Source: CBDHCC01 sp965261015
Lineage (GTDB): Bacteria; Pseudomonadota; Alphaproteobacteria; Sphingomonadales; Sphingomonadaceae
Assembly (NCBI GenBank): GCA_965261015.1
Contig: CBDHCC010000002.1
Span: 124,001 to 188,000, forward strand
Reading direction: 5' to 3'
Length of the DNA stretch: 64,000 bases
The notes below the pieces were generated by a model. It had not been told where the DNA came from and made no database searches. It worked only from the letters and a program-made list of their open reading frames with translations. The translations under genes and the position numbers were made by a program. Shown here piece after piece: positions 1-9,505 of this stretch (the first letter of the stretch is position 1; each line of letters begins with the position of its first letter).

Positions 1-1164
1 GCGAGCAATGTTTGACGACCAGTTACGGGTCGCGCGCACCGCGTCGCGCGCCGCGTCGCGCCGCGCGTCCCAGCCGTCGCGGTCGGCCAGCAACCCCGTC
101 ACCGCGTCCGCCAGCGCGGCGGCGTCGTCGGGGGGGAACAGGGTGGCGGTCTGCCCGTCGGTCATCAGTTCGCGATGGCCGCCCACGTCCGACGCGGCGA
201 CCAGCCGACCCTCCGCCATCGCCTCCAGCGGCTTTAGCGGCGTGACGAGTTCGGTCAGCCGCATCGCGCGGCGCGGATAGACGAACAGGTCGACCAGGCC
301 GTAATACCTCCCCACCGCGTCGTGCGGCACCCGTCCGGCGAACTGGATGCGGTCGGCCACCGGCGAGGCGGCCGCCTGGAAGCGCAGCGCCATCTCCTCC
401 GGTCCGCCGCCCACCAGCAGCAGGCGCACCGTCGGTTCGGCCGCGACGATCGCCGGCATGGCGTCGATCAGCAGGTCCAATCCCTCATAGGGATAGAAGC
501 TGCCGATGAAGCCCAGCACGGTCGCGCCGGTCAGCCCCAGGTCCGCCGCCAGCGCCTCGTCGCGCGGCTCCGGCGTGCCGAACAGGCCGTGGTCGACGCC
601 GTTGGGCGACACCACGATCTTGTCGTGCGGGATGCCGCGCGTGACCAGGTCCGCCTTCAGCCCGTGACAGATGGTCGCCACCTGATCCGCGCGCCGCGCG
701 GCCTGGGTCTCGGCCCAGTGGGTCAGGCGAAAGCGCGGCGACCCTTCGCTGCCCGTGCCGTTCCCCACCGCCGCGTCTTCCCAGAACGCCCGGATCTCGT
801 ACAGCACGGGCAGGCGCAGCCGTCGCCCGGCCCACAGCGCCGCCGCGGCGTTCAGGACGGGCGAATGGGCGTGCAGGATGTCGGGCCGGAACTCCCGCGC
901 GACCTCCACGATCCTGGCCGCCAGCGCGCGCACCTCGCCCGCCGGCGTGCGGGTCCGGCGAGGCCGGGTGCGGTGGAAGGTGAGGCCGTCGACGACCTCC
1001 CGCTCCTCGTCGCCCACCCGGATCGACCCGGCCGTGTGGCGCAGGCCCGTCACCGCCGCCACCGTCCATCCCCGCCCCTCCCCCGCCTTCAGGAGGGCGC
1101 GCGTGCGGGTCGTATAGCCGCTCATCATCGGCAGCGAGTGGTCCAGGACGTGAAGGATTCGCAC
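1..1164 (-). CDS. XrtA-associated glycosyltransferase (GT4, Daro_2409-like), 3' end cut by window
   Basis: This is a GT4-type glycosyltransferase that would transfer a sugar from a nucleotide donor onto a lipid-linked exopolysaccharide at the cytoplasmic membrane. The translated minus strand opens with RILHVLDHSLPMMSGYTTRT and carries YEIRAFWEDAA, which match my memory of the exosortase A system-associated family named after Daro_2409. The C-terminal Rossmann half shows FIGSFYPYEG and a nucleotide-sugar region ending PLKPLEAMAEG. I chose the GTG at 1164 because the family motif begins immediately after it. About 388 codons are visible and family members are near 400 residues, so only the extreme C-terminus is missing. 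It diverges from the ligase gene that starts at 1426, and the two support an XrtA exopolysaccharide locus continuing to the left. The exact sugar cannot be told. Confidence 0.85.
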   Translation of the reverse strand, partial: MRILHVLDHSLPMMSGYTTRTRALLKAGEGRGWTVAAVTGLRHTAGSIRVGDEEREVVDGLTFHRTRPRRTRTPAGEVRALAARIVEVAREFRPDILHAHSPVLNAAAALWAGRRLRLPVLYEIRAFWEDAAVGNGTGSEGSPRFRLTHWAETQAARRADQVATICHGLKADLVTRGIPHDKIVVSPNGVDHGLFGTPEPRDEALAADLGLTGATVLGFIGSFYPYEGLDLLIDAMPAIVAAEPTVRLLLVGGGPEEMALRFQAAASPVADRIQFAGRVPHDAVGRYYGLVDLFVYPRRAMRLTELVTPLKPLEAMAEGRLVAASDVGGHRELMTDGQTATLFPPDDAAALADAVTGLLADRDGWDARRDAARDAVRATRNWSSNIAR

Positions 1165-1315
1165 GCGCCCGCCTACTCGCCCGCCGGGATCGAGGGAACT
1201 GTCGCGGTGCGGGAGCGGGCGGGAGCGGCGAACACGCGGCGTTCTATCCACGGCTGACTTAACGGCGCGTCAACCGCTAAAGCCTAGCCCCGGGATGGAG
1301 AGGGGCCGTGCGCGG

Positions 1316-1426
1316 ATGATCGACAATTTCGCGCTGGCGGTCAGCCACGGCCTGCTGCTCCTGGCGTTCTGGCGGCTGCTGCGGCGGCCCGACCTGGACC
1401 GCGGTCCGGAACGGGACCCCGACTGA
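1316..1426 (+). CDS. tiny membrane-type ORF upstream of the XrtA O-glycosylation ligase
   Basis: This 36-residue ORF starts MIDNFALAVSHGLLLLAFW, has one hydrophobic stretch of about 14 residues and ends in a charged tail rich in Arg, Asp and Pro. A GAGAGGGG stretch lies about 10 bases before the ATG. Its TGA overlaps the ATG of the ligase (TGATG), an arrangement typical of translational coupling. An in-frame ATG at 1295 would add seven residues but lacks a ribosome-binding site. I recognise no family. It may be a small membrane partner of the ligase or simply a leader peptide. Confidence 0.45.
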   Translation: MIDNFALAVSHGLLLLAFWRLLRRPDLDRGPERDPD

Positions 1427-2796
1427 TGCGCGACGCCATCTTCGTGCTGGTGCTGCTGGGGCTGTTCGCCTGCGGACTGCGGCGTCCGTTCCTGTGGGTG
1501 CTGGTCTATGCCTATGTCGACATCGTCGCCCCGCAACGGCTGACCTACTATCTGTTGAACTCGGTGCCGGTCAGCCTGGTCGCGGCCGGCTTCGCGGTGA
1601 TCGGATGGGCGCTGTTCGACGACAAGCGGACCGCCCGCGTGGCGCCTCGCCAATGGCTGATGGCGCTGCTGCTCGCCTGGTGCGGCTTCACGACGCTGAC
1701 CGCCGTCTATCCCGACGCCGCGCTGGTGAAGTGGGATTGGGTGTGGAAGGCGATGGCGATGGCGATCTTCCTGCCGCTGACCTTGACCACGCGGCTGCGG
1801 CTGGAGGCGTTCGCGCTCACGATCGTGCTGTGCGCCAGCTCGATCGTCATCGTGGGCGGCATCAAGACGCTGGCGTCCGGCGGCGGCTACGGCGTGTTGA
1901 ACCTGATGGTGGAGAACAATTCGGGCCTGTACGAAGGCTCGATCATCTCCGCCGTGGCGATCGCGCTCGTGCCGCTCATCTGGTGGCTGGCGCGGCACGG
2001 AACCGTGTTCCCGCCCGACAAGCGGGTCCGGCTGTTCGCCGCCGCGCTGACCTTCGCGTGCCTGCTGATCCCGATCGGCACCCAGGCGCGCACCGGGCTG
2101 GTGTGCATCGCGCTTTTGGCCGCCCTGTCGCTGCGATCGTCGCGCCGGCGCATTCCGCTGTTGATCGGCATGGCCGCCATGGGCGCGGCGGCGGTGGCGC
2201 TGGTGCCTCAGGGACTGACGGAGCGCGCGGGCACGATCCGCGACTATCGCGCGGACGAGAGCGCCAGCACCCGGCTGGCCGTGTGGGCCTGGACCTTCGA
2301 CTACGCCAAGGAGCACCCCTTCGGCGGCGGGTTCGAGGCCTATCGCGCCAACCGGCTGCGGATCGAGACGGTCGCGACCAGCGCCAACGGGACGGGCGGC
2401 GAGGATCGGGAGCGGCAAGAGACGACCGACGCCGCGCGCGCCTATCACTCCGCCTATTTCGAGATGCTGGGCGAACAGGGCTGGATCGGCCTGGCCCTCT
2501 GGCTGGCGATCCAGTTGGGTGGCCTGTTCTCGATGGAGCGCATCCGGCGGCGGCATCGCCGCGATGCGGGCGACCGGGTCTGGATCGCGCCTTTCGCCAC
2601 CGCGCTCCAGCACGCGCACCTGATCTATCTGGTCGGCGCGCTGTTCGTGGGGATCGCGCTTCAGCCGATCCTGTTCATGATCGTGGCCCTCCAGATCGGT
2701 TTCGCCAATTGGGTCCGGCGCGACGGCGTGGCCGAGGCGGGGTTCGCGGTGCGGCGCGCGCCCGTGCCGGCAATCAGCTCGTCAGGCACCGGGTAA
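1426..2796 (+). CDS. O-glycosylation ligase, exosortase A system-associated (Wzy/WaaL-like)
   Basis: This 456-residue polytopic membrane protein belongs to the O-antigen ligase/polymerase (Wzy_C) superfamily. The N-terminus MRDAIFVLVLLGLFACGLRR and the following VAPQRLTYYLL match the XrtA-system ligase family that begins with MRD and a PHRLTWG-type segment. About ten hydrophobic segments are visible, plus a large periplasmic loop (about residues 270-350) with the EHPFGGGFEAYR and HSAYFEMLGEQGWIG motifs that characterise the Wzy_C domain. Such proteins join or polymerise lipid-linked glycans in the periplasm. It is coupled to the tiny ORF before it and diverges from the glycosyltransferase at 1164. 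The substrate is inferred from context only. Confidence 0.88.
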   Translation: MRDAIFVLVLLGLFACGLRRPFLWVLVYAYVDIVAPQRLTYYLLNSVPVSLVAAGFAVIGWALFDDKRTARVAPRQWLMALLLAWCGFTTLTAVYPDAALVKWDWVWKAMAMAIFLPLTLTTRLRLEAFALTIVLCASSIVIVGGIKTLASGGGYGVLNLMVENNSGLYEGSIISAVAIALVPLIWWLARHGTVFPPDKRVRLFAAALTFACLLIPIGTQARTGLVCIALLAALSLRSSRRRIPLLIGMAAMGAAAVALVPQGLTERAGTIRDYRADESASTRLAVWAWTFDYAKEHPFGGGFEAYRANRLRIETVATSANGTGGEDRERQETTDAARAYHSAYFEMLGEQGWIGLALWLAIQLGGLFSMERIRRRHRRDAGDRVWIAPFATALQHAHLIYLVGALFVGIALQPILFMIVALQIGFANWVRRDGVAEAGFAVRRAPVPAISSSGTG

Positions 2797-3400
2797 GCTC
2801 GACCAGATCGGTGCGGCGGTGCCGCGCCAGCCGCTCGGCCGCCAGGATCGTGCGGACCTGATCCAGGCACCGGTCGAAATCGTCGTTGACCAGCACATAG
2901 TCATATTCGGCCCAGTGGCTGATCTCGGCCGCCGCGCGCGCCATGCGGCCGGCGATCACCCCGTCGCTGTCCGTGCGCCGCGCGCGCAGCCGACGCTCCA
3001 GCTCCGCCATCGAGGGCGGCAGGATGAAGACCCGCACGGTCGCGTCCGGCCGCTTGGCGTGCAGCTGCTGCGTGCCTTGCCAATCGATGTCGAACAGCAC
3101 GTCGTGGCCCGACGCCAGCCGTTCCTCCAGCGGGGCGAGCGGCGTCCCATATTGGTGGCGGAACACCCGCGCCCATTCGATGAAGTGGTCCGCCGCCACC
3201 AGCCGCCCGAACTCGGCGTCGTCGACGAAGTGGTAATCCTCGCCATCGCTCTCTCCGACGCGCGGCGGGCGGGTGGTGGCGGACACCGACAGGTCGAGCA
3301 GCGGGTCGGCCAACAGCGCGCGTGCGATCGAAGACTTGCCGGCACCGGACGGGGACGAGATCACCAGCAGCAGGCCGGCGCGGGGTGGGACTGCGCTCAC
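2774..3400 (-). CDS. gmk: guanylate kinase
   Basis: Gmk phosphorylates GMP to GDP with ATP in the cytoplasm, feeding GTP, dGTP and (p)ppGpp pools. The 208-residue protein has the P-loop SSPSGAGKSS near residues 15-24, the GMP-binding signature TTRPPRVGESDGEDYHFV, and the DIDWQGTQQL segment that corresponds to the family's D-x-QG motif. The length is normal for a bacterial guanylate kinase. It stands alone. Its 3' end overlaps that of the XrtA ligase by 23 bases in convergent orientation, so no separate terminator fits between them. It diverges from the SDR gene at 3505. Confidence 0.97.
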   Translation of the reverse strand: MSAVPPRAGLLLVISSPSGAGKSSIARALLADPLLDLSVSATTRPPRVGESDGEDYHFVDDAEFGRLVAADHFIEWARVFRHQYGTPLAPLEERLASGHDVLFDIDWQGTQQLHAKRPDATVRVFILPPSMAELERRLRARRTDSDGVIAGRMARAAAEISHWAEYDYVLVNDDFDRCLDQVRTILAAERLARHRRTDLVELTRCLTS

Positions 3401-3504
3401 CCTCGGCGCGGCTATGGCCTGGGGCGGGCGGGGTCAAGCGCGGGTTCCGATCGCGCCTGCCAACCCCCATGTCAGGGCGCTGACCAGCCACGGAGCGAGC
3501 ACCC

Positions 3505-4260
3505 ATGAACACGAGCGGCAACACCATCCTGATCACTGGCGGCGGATCGGGCATTGGCGAGGCGCTCGCCCACCGCTTCCACGATCGCGGCGACACGGTG
3601 ATCGTGGCCGGCCGCACGATGGACTCGCTCCGCGACGCCTGCGCGGGGCGCGAACGGATGCACGCGATGACGCTGGACGTAACCGACCCGGCCGACATCG
3701 CCACCTTTGCCGAGCGTGTGGTGGCGGAGCACCCGGAGCTCAACGTCCTGGTCAACAACGCGGGCATCATGCGCTTCGAACCGCTGGACCGGGCGCGCGA
3801 CCTGTCGGATGCCGAGGCCACGGTCGCCACCAACCTGCTCGGCCCCATCCGCCTGACGAACGCGCTGGTCGAGCATCTGAAGGGGACGGCGGACAGCGCC
3901 GTCGTCAACGTCACATCCGGCCTGGCCTTCGTGCCGCGGGTGGACGCGTCCACCTATTGCGCCACGAAAGCGGCGATCCATTCCTGGACGGTCAGCCTGC
4001 GCACCGCCCTGGCCGGACAGGTCGAGGTGATCGAACTGGTCCCGCCCGGCGTGCAGACCACCCTGACGCCGGGCCAAGAGGATCGCGACGGCTATCAGCC
4101 GCTCGACGCCTTCTCGGACGAGGTGCTCGGGCTGTTCGGCCAGCGACCCACGCCCGACGAGATCCTCGTCGAGCGGGTCCGGCCATTTCGCGACGCGGAG
4201 GCCGATGGCCGGTTCGACGAGTGGTTCGCGACGCTGAACGGCCGCGCCGAGCGCACCTGA
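3505..4260 (+). CDS. SDR family oxidoreductase (DltE-like)
   Basis: This 251-residue classical short-chain dehydrogenase/reductase has the Rossmann cofactor motif ITGGGSGIG at residues 10-18, NNAG near residue 88, and a catalytic Ser with YCATK (Tyr and Lys) in the middle of the chain. The segment ELVPPGVQTTLTPGQ after the active site resembles the DltE-like SDR subgroup of unknown substrate. NAD(P)(H)-dependent interconversion of an alcohol and a carbonyl is the likely reaction. It is monocistronic and diverges from gmk, with about 100 bases between the two starts. Its 3' end lies 12 bases from that of the convergent small gene at 4273. Confidence 0.9.
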   Translation: MNTSGNTILITGGGSGIGEALAHRFHDRGDTVIVAGRTMDSLRDACAGRERMHAMTLDVTDPADIATFAERVVAEHPELNVLVNNAGIMRFEPLDRARDLSDAEATVATNLLGPIRLTNALVEHLKGTADSAVVNVTSGLAFVPRVDASTYCATKAAIHSWTVSLRTALAGQVEVIELVPPGVQTTLTPGQEDRDGYQPLDAFSDEVLGLFGQRPTPDEILVERVRPFRDAEADGRFDEWFATLNGRAERT

Positions 4261-4272
4261 CCGGGAGCGGCT

Positions 4273-4614
4273 TTACGCCTGGGCGGCGTGCGCGGGGTCG
4301 CGGGCGTCGGCGGCGGCCGAGGGACCGTCGCGCTCCGCCGGGTCGTCGACGAAGCGGTCGAGCGCCGCCTCATTGGTCCCGCCACCTTCCAAGGGCAGCG
4401 CGGGCTGCACCTCCCGCGCGGTCTTGGCGTCGTAGATCTTCTTGCCAACGATGATCGCGCCAACCGTCGCCAGCCCGAGCGGCGAACGACGGGCCAGCAT
4501 GGCCAGGCCAAAGCCCAGCATGCCGCCGATCGCCCCGCTGTTCCCGGTTTCCTCCGCCACCTTGCGACCGACGACCGCACCGACACCGCGCGTGATCAAA
4601 CCTCGTAAGCTCAT
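4273..4614 (-). CDS. small conserved-type protein with glycine-rich hydrophobic segments
   Basis: The 113-residue product starts MSLRGLITRGVGAVVGRK, has two hydrophobic, glycine-rich stretches (about residues 24-42 and 46-62) and ends in an acidic, Ala-rich tail. I prefer the ATG at 4614 because AGGGG lies about ten bases before it; a GTG at 4638 would add eight residues. It lies 48 bases downstream of the thiolase gene on the same strand and may be co-transcribed. The pattern suggests a small membrane-associated protein. I recognise no named family. Confidence 0.7.
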   Translation of the reverse strand: MSLRGLITRGVGAVVGRKVAEETGNSGAIGGMLGFGLAMLARRSPLGLATVGAIIVGKKIYDAKTAREVQPALPLEGGGTNEAALDRFVDDPAERDGPSAAADARDPAHAAQA

Positions 4615-4662
4615 CGTTTCAAACCCCTGTTGTTCCACTCATTCCGATCGGCAGCGCGCTTT

Positions 4663-5841
<1,179 letters not shown>

Positions 5842-5935
5842 GGTGTCGATGTCCTCTGTTCAGTCTCGAATAATCTCGTGAAGGCAACGGGCGGAGGGGC
5901 CAAGTCGATCCACCGGGCGCGCCGTCCGAACGGGC

Positions 5936-6394
5936 TTACAGGAAGAACTGGCTGACCCAGTGAGCCACCAGCGCCGGCTTCTCCTGCCCGTCGATCTCGG
6001 CGGTGTATTCCACCTCCTGCTGCCACTGGCCGGGCCGCTTCTCCTCCAGCTTCAACAGCCGAAAGCGGCCGCGCAGCCGGGATCCCGAAGGAACGGGGGT
6101 CAGGAACCGCACCCGCTCGCCGCCGTAATTCACCCCCATCCGGACGCCCTTCACCTTGGGCGCGCTCGACTGCGCATAGAGGCGCGGGAACAGCGAGAGC
6201 GTCAGGAAACCGTGGGCGATGGTGGTGCCGAACGGGGTCGCCTTCGCGCGTTCGGGATCGACGTGGATGAACTGGTGATCGCCGGTCGCGTCGGCGAACA
6301 GGTCGATGGTCGCCTGGTCGATCGTGATCCAGTCGGACACTCCGATCTCCTCGCCCACCCGCGCCTGCATCTGCTGCGGTGTCACCTCGTCCAT
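5936..6394 (-). CDS. MaoC family dehydratase ((R)-specific enoyl-CoA hydratase type)
   Basis: This 152-residue hot-dog-fold protein shows the hydratase-2 motif: DATGDHQFIHVDPERA (catalytic Asp and His) followed by TPFGTTIAHGFLTLSL. It resembles NodN/MaoC-like enoyl-CoA hydratases, which hydrate trans-2-enoyl-CoA to (R)-3-hydroxyacyl-CoA. I chose the ATG at 6394 (MDEVTPQQM) because the longer reading adds only non-conserved residues that run towards the divergent putA start. It shares a strand with the thiolase downstream, and the two may act in the same acyl-CoA route. Confidence 0.92.
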   Translation of the reverse strand: MDEVTPQQMQARVGEEIGVSDWITIDQATIDLFADATGDHQFIHVDPERAKATPFGTTIAHGFLTLSLFPRLYAQSSAPKVKGVRMGVNYGGERVRFLTPVPSGSRLRGRFRLLKLEEKRPGQWQQEVEYTAEIDGQEKPALVAHWVSQFFL

Positions 6395-6456
6395 CTGCGT
6401 TGCTCCCGGCCTTGATCGCGCGCACATGGGGGCCAATCACAGCCCGAGTCAAAGCC

Positions 6457-9400
6457 ATGGCCACCGCCCTCCCGACGCCCGCCACGCCCCACGGTCCTCC
6501 ATTGCCGATCGCCGCCCTGGACCGGCTTCACCGGATGGCGGAGGCGCAGTTGAACCCGATGCTGATCGAACACGCCCGCCTGACGCCCGGGGAGCGGGCG
6601 GGGGTGGAGCGGCGCGCGGGCCGACTGCTCGCCGACCTGCGCGCAGGGCAGCGGACCGGCTGGGTCAACCAGTTCCTGCAGGAATACCGCCTCAACACCT
6701 CGGAAGGCGTGGCGCTCCTGTCGCTCGCCGAGGCGTTCCTGCGCGTGCCGGACGCCGACACGGCGGACCGGCTGATCGCCGACAAGCTGGACGCCGACTG
6801 GCGCGCGCACGCCGGCCGGTCGAACTCGTCGCTCGTGAACACCGCCACTTGGGGGCTGGTGGTGGGCCGCGCGCTGACGAGCGAGGGAGACGGCGCGCTT
6901 CGCCGTCTGATGAGCCGGGCCGGCGAGCCGTTCGTTCGCCAGGCGGTCGGTGCCGCGATGCGCCGGATGGGCCAGATCTTCGTGCTCGGCCGCACGATCG
7001 ACGAGGCGCTGGGCGAGATGAGGAAGGCCGACAACAGGGGCTTCACCGCCAGCTTCGACATGCTGGGCGAAGCGGCGCGGACCTGGCCCGACGCCGAACG
7101 CTATTTCGCCAGCTACCTCGACGCGATCGAGCGCGTGGGTCGCGCGACGAGCGGCGCGGACGTGCGCCACCGCCACTCCGTCTCCGTCAAGCTGTCGGCG
7201 CTCAACCCCCGCTACGAAGTCGCGCGCGCCGACGAGGCCGTGGCGAACCTCTCCGAGCAGCTGGCGCACCTGGCGCAAGCGGCGGCGGCGGCGGGCATCG
7301 GCCTGACGGTCGACGCGGAGGAGCAGGCGCGCCTCGAGATGAGCCTCGCCATCGTGGCCGACGTGGCCGCGCGCCCCGCGCTCGGCGGCTGGAACGGCCT
7401 GGGGATGGCGGTGCAGGCCTATGGCAAGCGCGCGCGGCCCGTGATCGCCTGGGCCGACGAGCTGGCGCGGGCGACCGGCCGGCGCATGCACCTGCGCCTG
7501 GTCAAGGGCGCCTATTGGGATTCGGAGATCAAGCACGCGCAGGAGATGGGGGTGAGCGACTATCCCCTGTTCACGCGCAAGCCCGCGACCGATGTGAGCT
7601 ACCTCGCCTGCGCGCGCGACATGCTGGCGGCGACCCACATCGATCCCGCCTTCGCCACCCACAACGCGCTGACGGTGGCCACCATCCTGGAGTGGGCCGA
7701 CGGCCCGGACAGCTTCGAGTTCCAAAAGCTGCACGGCATGGGCGAGGGGCTGTTCGATCGGCTGGTGCGCGAAGAGGGCTATCGCTGCCGCGTCTATGCG
7801 CCGGTGGGCGGGCACCGCGACCTGCTCGCCTATCTGGTCCGCCGCCTGCTGGAGAACGGGGCCAACTCGTCCTTCATCCACCAGCTCGCCGACGAGCGGA
7901 TGACGGACGAGGACATCCTGGCCGATCCGGTCGCCGCGCTGCAGGCGAGCGGCGGCGGGCGTCACCCGTCGATCCCCCTGCCGGCCGACCTGTGGCGTCC
8001 CGAGCGGCCGAACTCGCCTGGCCGCGACCTGGACGACGCGCGCGTGCTCGCCCGGCTGGCCGAGGCCGCGCAGGCCGCGCACGTCCCGGCCGTGACCCAG
8101 GCCAGCCCAGTGGACACGATGGTGGGGCGCGCGGTGGCGGGGCAGGTGGAGTGGAACGCGCGCGGCGTGGACGCGCGGGCGGATGCGCTCGATGGCTGGG
8201 CCGATGGAATGACGGACGGCTTCGACGCGCTGGTGGCGCTGACGTCGCGAGAGGCGAAGAAGACGCTGGCCGACAGCGTGGCCGAGGTGCGCGAGGCGAT
8301 CGATTTCTGCCGCTATTACGCGGCCGAGGCGCGCCGCACGCTCCAGCCCCTCGACCTGCCCGGCCCCACGGGCGAGACGAACGTGCTCCGCATGGAGGGT
8401 CGCGGCGTGTGGGGCTGCATCAGCCCGTGGAACTTTCCGCTGGCGATCTTCACGGGACAGGTCGCCGCCGCGCTGGTCACGGGCAACGCGGTCGTCGCCA
8501 AGCCGGCGCCGCAGACGCCGGCCATCGCGGCGCGCGCGGTGGCGCTCGCCCACGCCGCCGGGGTGCCGAAGGCCGTGCTGCAGCTGCTGCCCGGCGCGGG
8601 CGAGGCGGGCGCGGCACTGACGGGCGACGCGCGCATCGTGGGCGTCGCCTTCACCGGGTCCAGCCGCACGGCGAAGGCGATCGCGCGCGGCCTGCTGGAG
8701 CCCGTCGAACGCCCGATCGTGCCGTTCATCGCGGAGACGGGCGGGGTGAACGCCATGATCGTCGATTCGACCGCCCTGCCCGAACAGGTGACCGCCGACG
8801 TGATCGCGTCGGCCTTTGGGTCGGCCGGCCAGCGCTGCTCCGCGCTCCGCCTGCTCCTGCTGCAGGAGGAGGTCGCCGAACCGATGATCGCGATGATCGC
8901 GGGCGCGATGGACACGTTGAAGGTCGGCGACCCCACCCGGCCGGAGACCGATGTTGGCCCGGTGATCGATCCGGAGGCCCATGGCCGGCTGATGGCCTAT
9001 CGCGAACGGATGCGGTCCCAGTGGATCAAGACCGTCGACGCCCCGACCCACGACACCTTCGTGCCGCCCACGCTCATCCGCCTGACGGACATGGATGACC
9101 TGCGGTCCGAACGGTTCGGCCCTCTGTTGCATGTCGCGACCTGGAAGGCCGGTCGGCTGGACGAAACCGTGCGACGGATTAACGCGAAGGGCTTTGGCCT
9201 CACCATGGGCGTGCACAGCCGCATCGCGGGCGTGGCGGAGCAGGTGGAAGCGACGGCGCGGGTGGGCAACCTGTACGTCAACCGCACCACCATCGGCGCG
9301 GTCGTGGGCGTCCAGCCCTTCGGCGGCGAGGGCCTGTCGGGCACCGGGCCGAAGGCCGGGGGGCCGCATTATCTGCCCCGCTTCTGCGCCGAACGGGTCA

Positions 9401-9471
9401 CCACGGTGGACGTGACCAGCGCCGGCGGCAACGCCAGCCTGCTGTCGATGGGCGACGTGGCGGGGACCTGA
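6457..9471 (+). CDS. putA: bifunctional proline dehydrogenase / L-glutamate gamma-semialdehyde dehydrogenase (type A PutA)
   Basis: PutA oxidises proline to P5C with FAD, passing electrons to quinone, and then oxidises glutamate semialdehyde to glutamate with NAD+. The 1004-residue protein has an N-terminal arm, a proline dehydrogenase barrel (RLVKGAYWDSEIKHAQ near residue 350, then RCRVYAPVGGHRDLLAYLVRR) and an aldehyde dehydrogenase half (ISPWNFPLAIFTGQ near residue 660, AETGG, and catalytic Cys in GSAGQRCSALR near residue 793). It lacks the N-terminal ribbon-helix-helix DNA-binding domain of enteric PutA, so it cannot self-repress as E. coli PutA does. I chose the ATG at 6457 (MATALPTP); an ATG at 6379 would overlap the divergent MaoC gene. 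No PutR-type regulator is visible nearby. Confidence 0.97.
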   Translation: MATALPTPATPHGPPLPIAALDRLHRMAEAQLNPMLIEHARLTPGERAGVERRAGRLLADLRAGQRTGWVNQFLQEYRLNTSEGVALLSLAEAFLRVPDADTADRLIADKLDADWRAHAGRSNSSLVNTATWGLVVGRALTSEGDGALRRLMSRAGEPFVRQAVGAAMRRMGQIFVLGRTIDEALGEMRKADNRGFTASFDMLGEAARTWPDAERYFASYLDAIERVGRATSGADVRHRHSVSVKLSALNPRYEVARADEAVANLSEQLAHLAQAAAAAGIGLTVDAEEQARLEMSLAIVADVAARPALGGWNGLGMAVQAYGKRARPVIAWADELARATGRRMHLRLVKGAYWDSEIKHAQEMGVSDYPLFTRKPATDVSYLACARDMLAATHIDPAFATHNALTVATILEWADGPDSFEFQKLHGMGEGLFDRLVREEGYRCRVYAPVGGHRDLLAYLVRRLLENGANSSFIHQLADERMTDEDILADPVAALQASGGGRHPSIPLPADLWRPERPNSPGRDLDDARVLARLAEAAQAAHVPAVTQASPVDTMVGRAVAGQVEWNARGVDARADALDGWADGMTDGFDALVALTSREAKKTLADSVAEVREAIDFCRYYAAEARRTLQPLDLPGPTGETNVLRMEGRGVWGCISPWNFPLAIFTGQVAAALVTGNAVVAKPAPQTPAIAARAVALAHAAGVPKAVLQLLPGAGEAGAALTGDARIVGVAFTGSSRTAKAIARGLLEPVERPIVPFIAETGGVNAMIVDSTALPEQVTADVIASAFGSAGQRCSALRLLLLQEEVAEPMIAMIAGAMDTLKVGDPTRPETDVGPVIDPEAHGRLMAYRERMRSQWIKTVDAPTHDTFVPPTLIRLTDMDDLRSERFGPLLHVATWKAGRLDETVRRINAKGFGLTMGVHSRIAGVAEQVEATARVGNLYVNRTTIGAVVGVQPFGGEGLSGTGPKAGGPHYLPRFCAERVTTVDVTSAGGNASLLSMGDVAGT

Positions 9472-9505
9472 GCGGCCACGCCGGGACGAGCGCGCGCGCC
9501 GTTCA

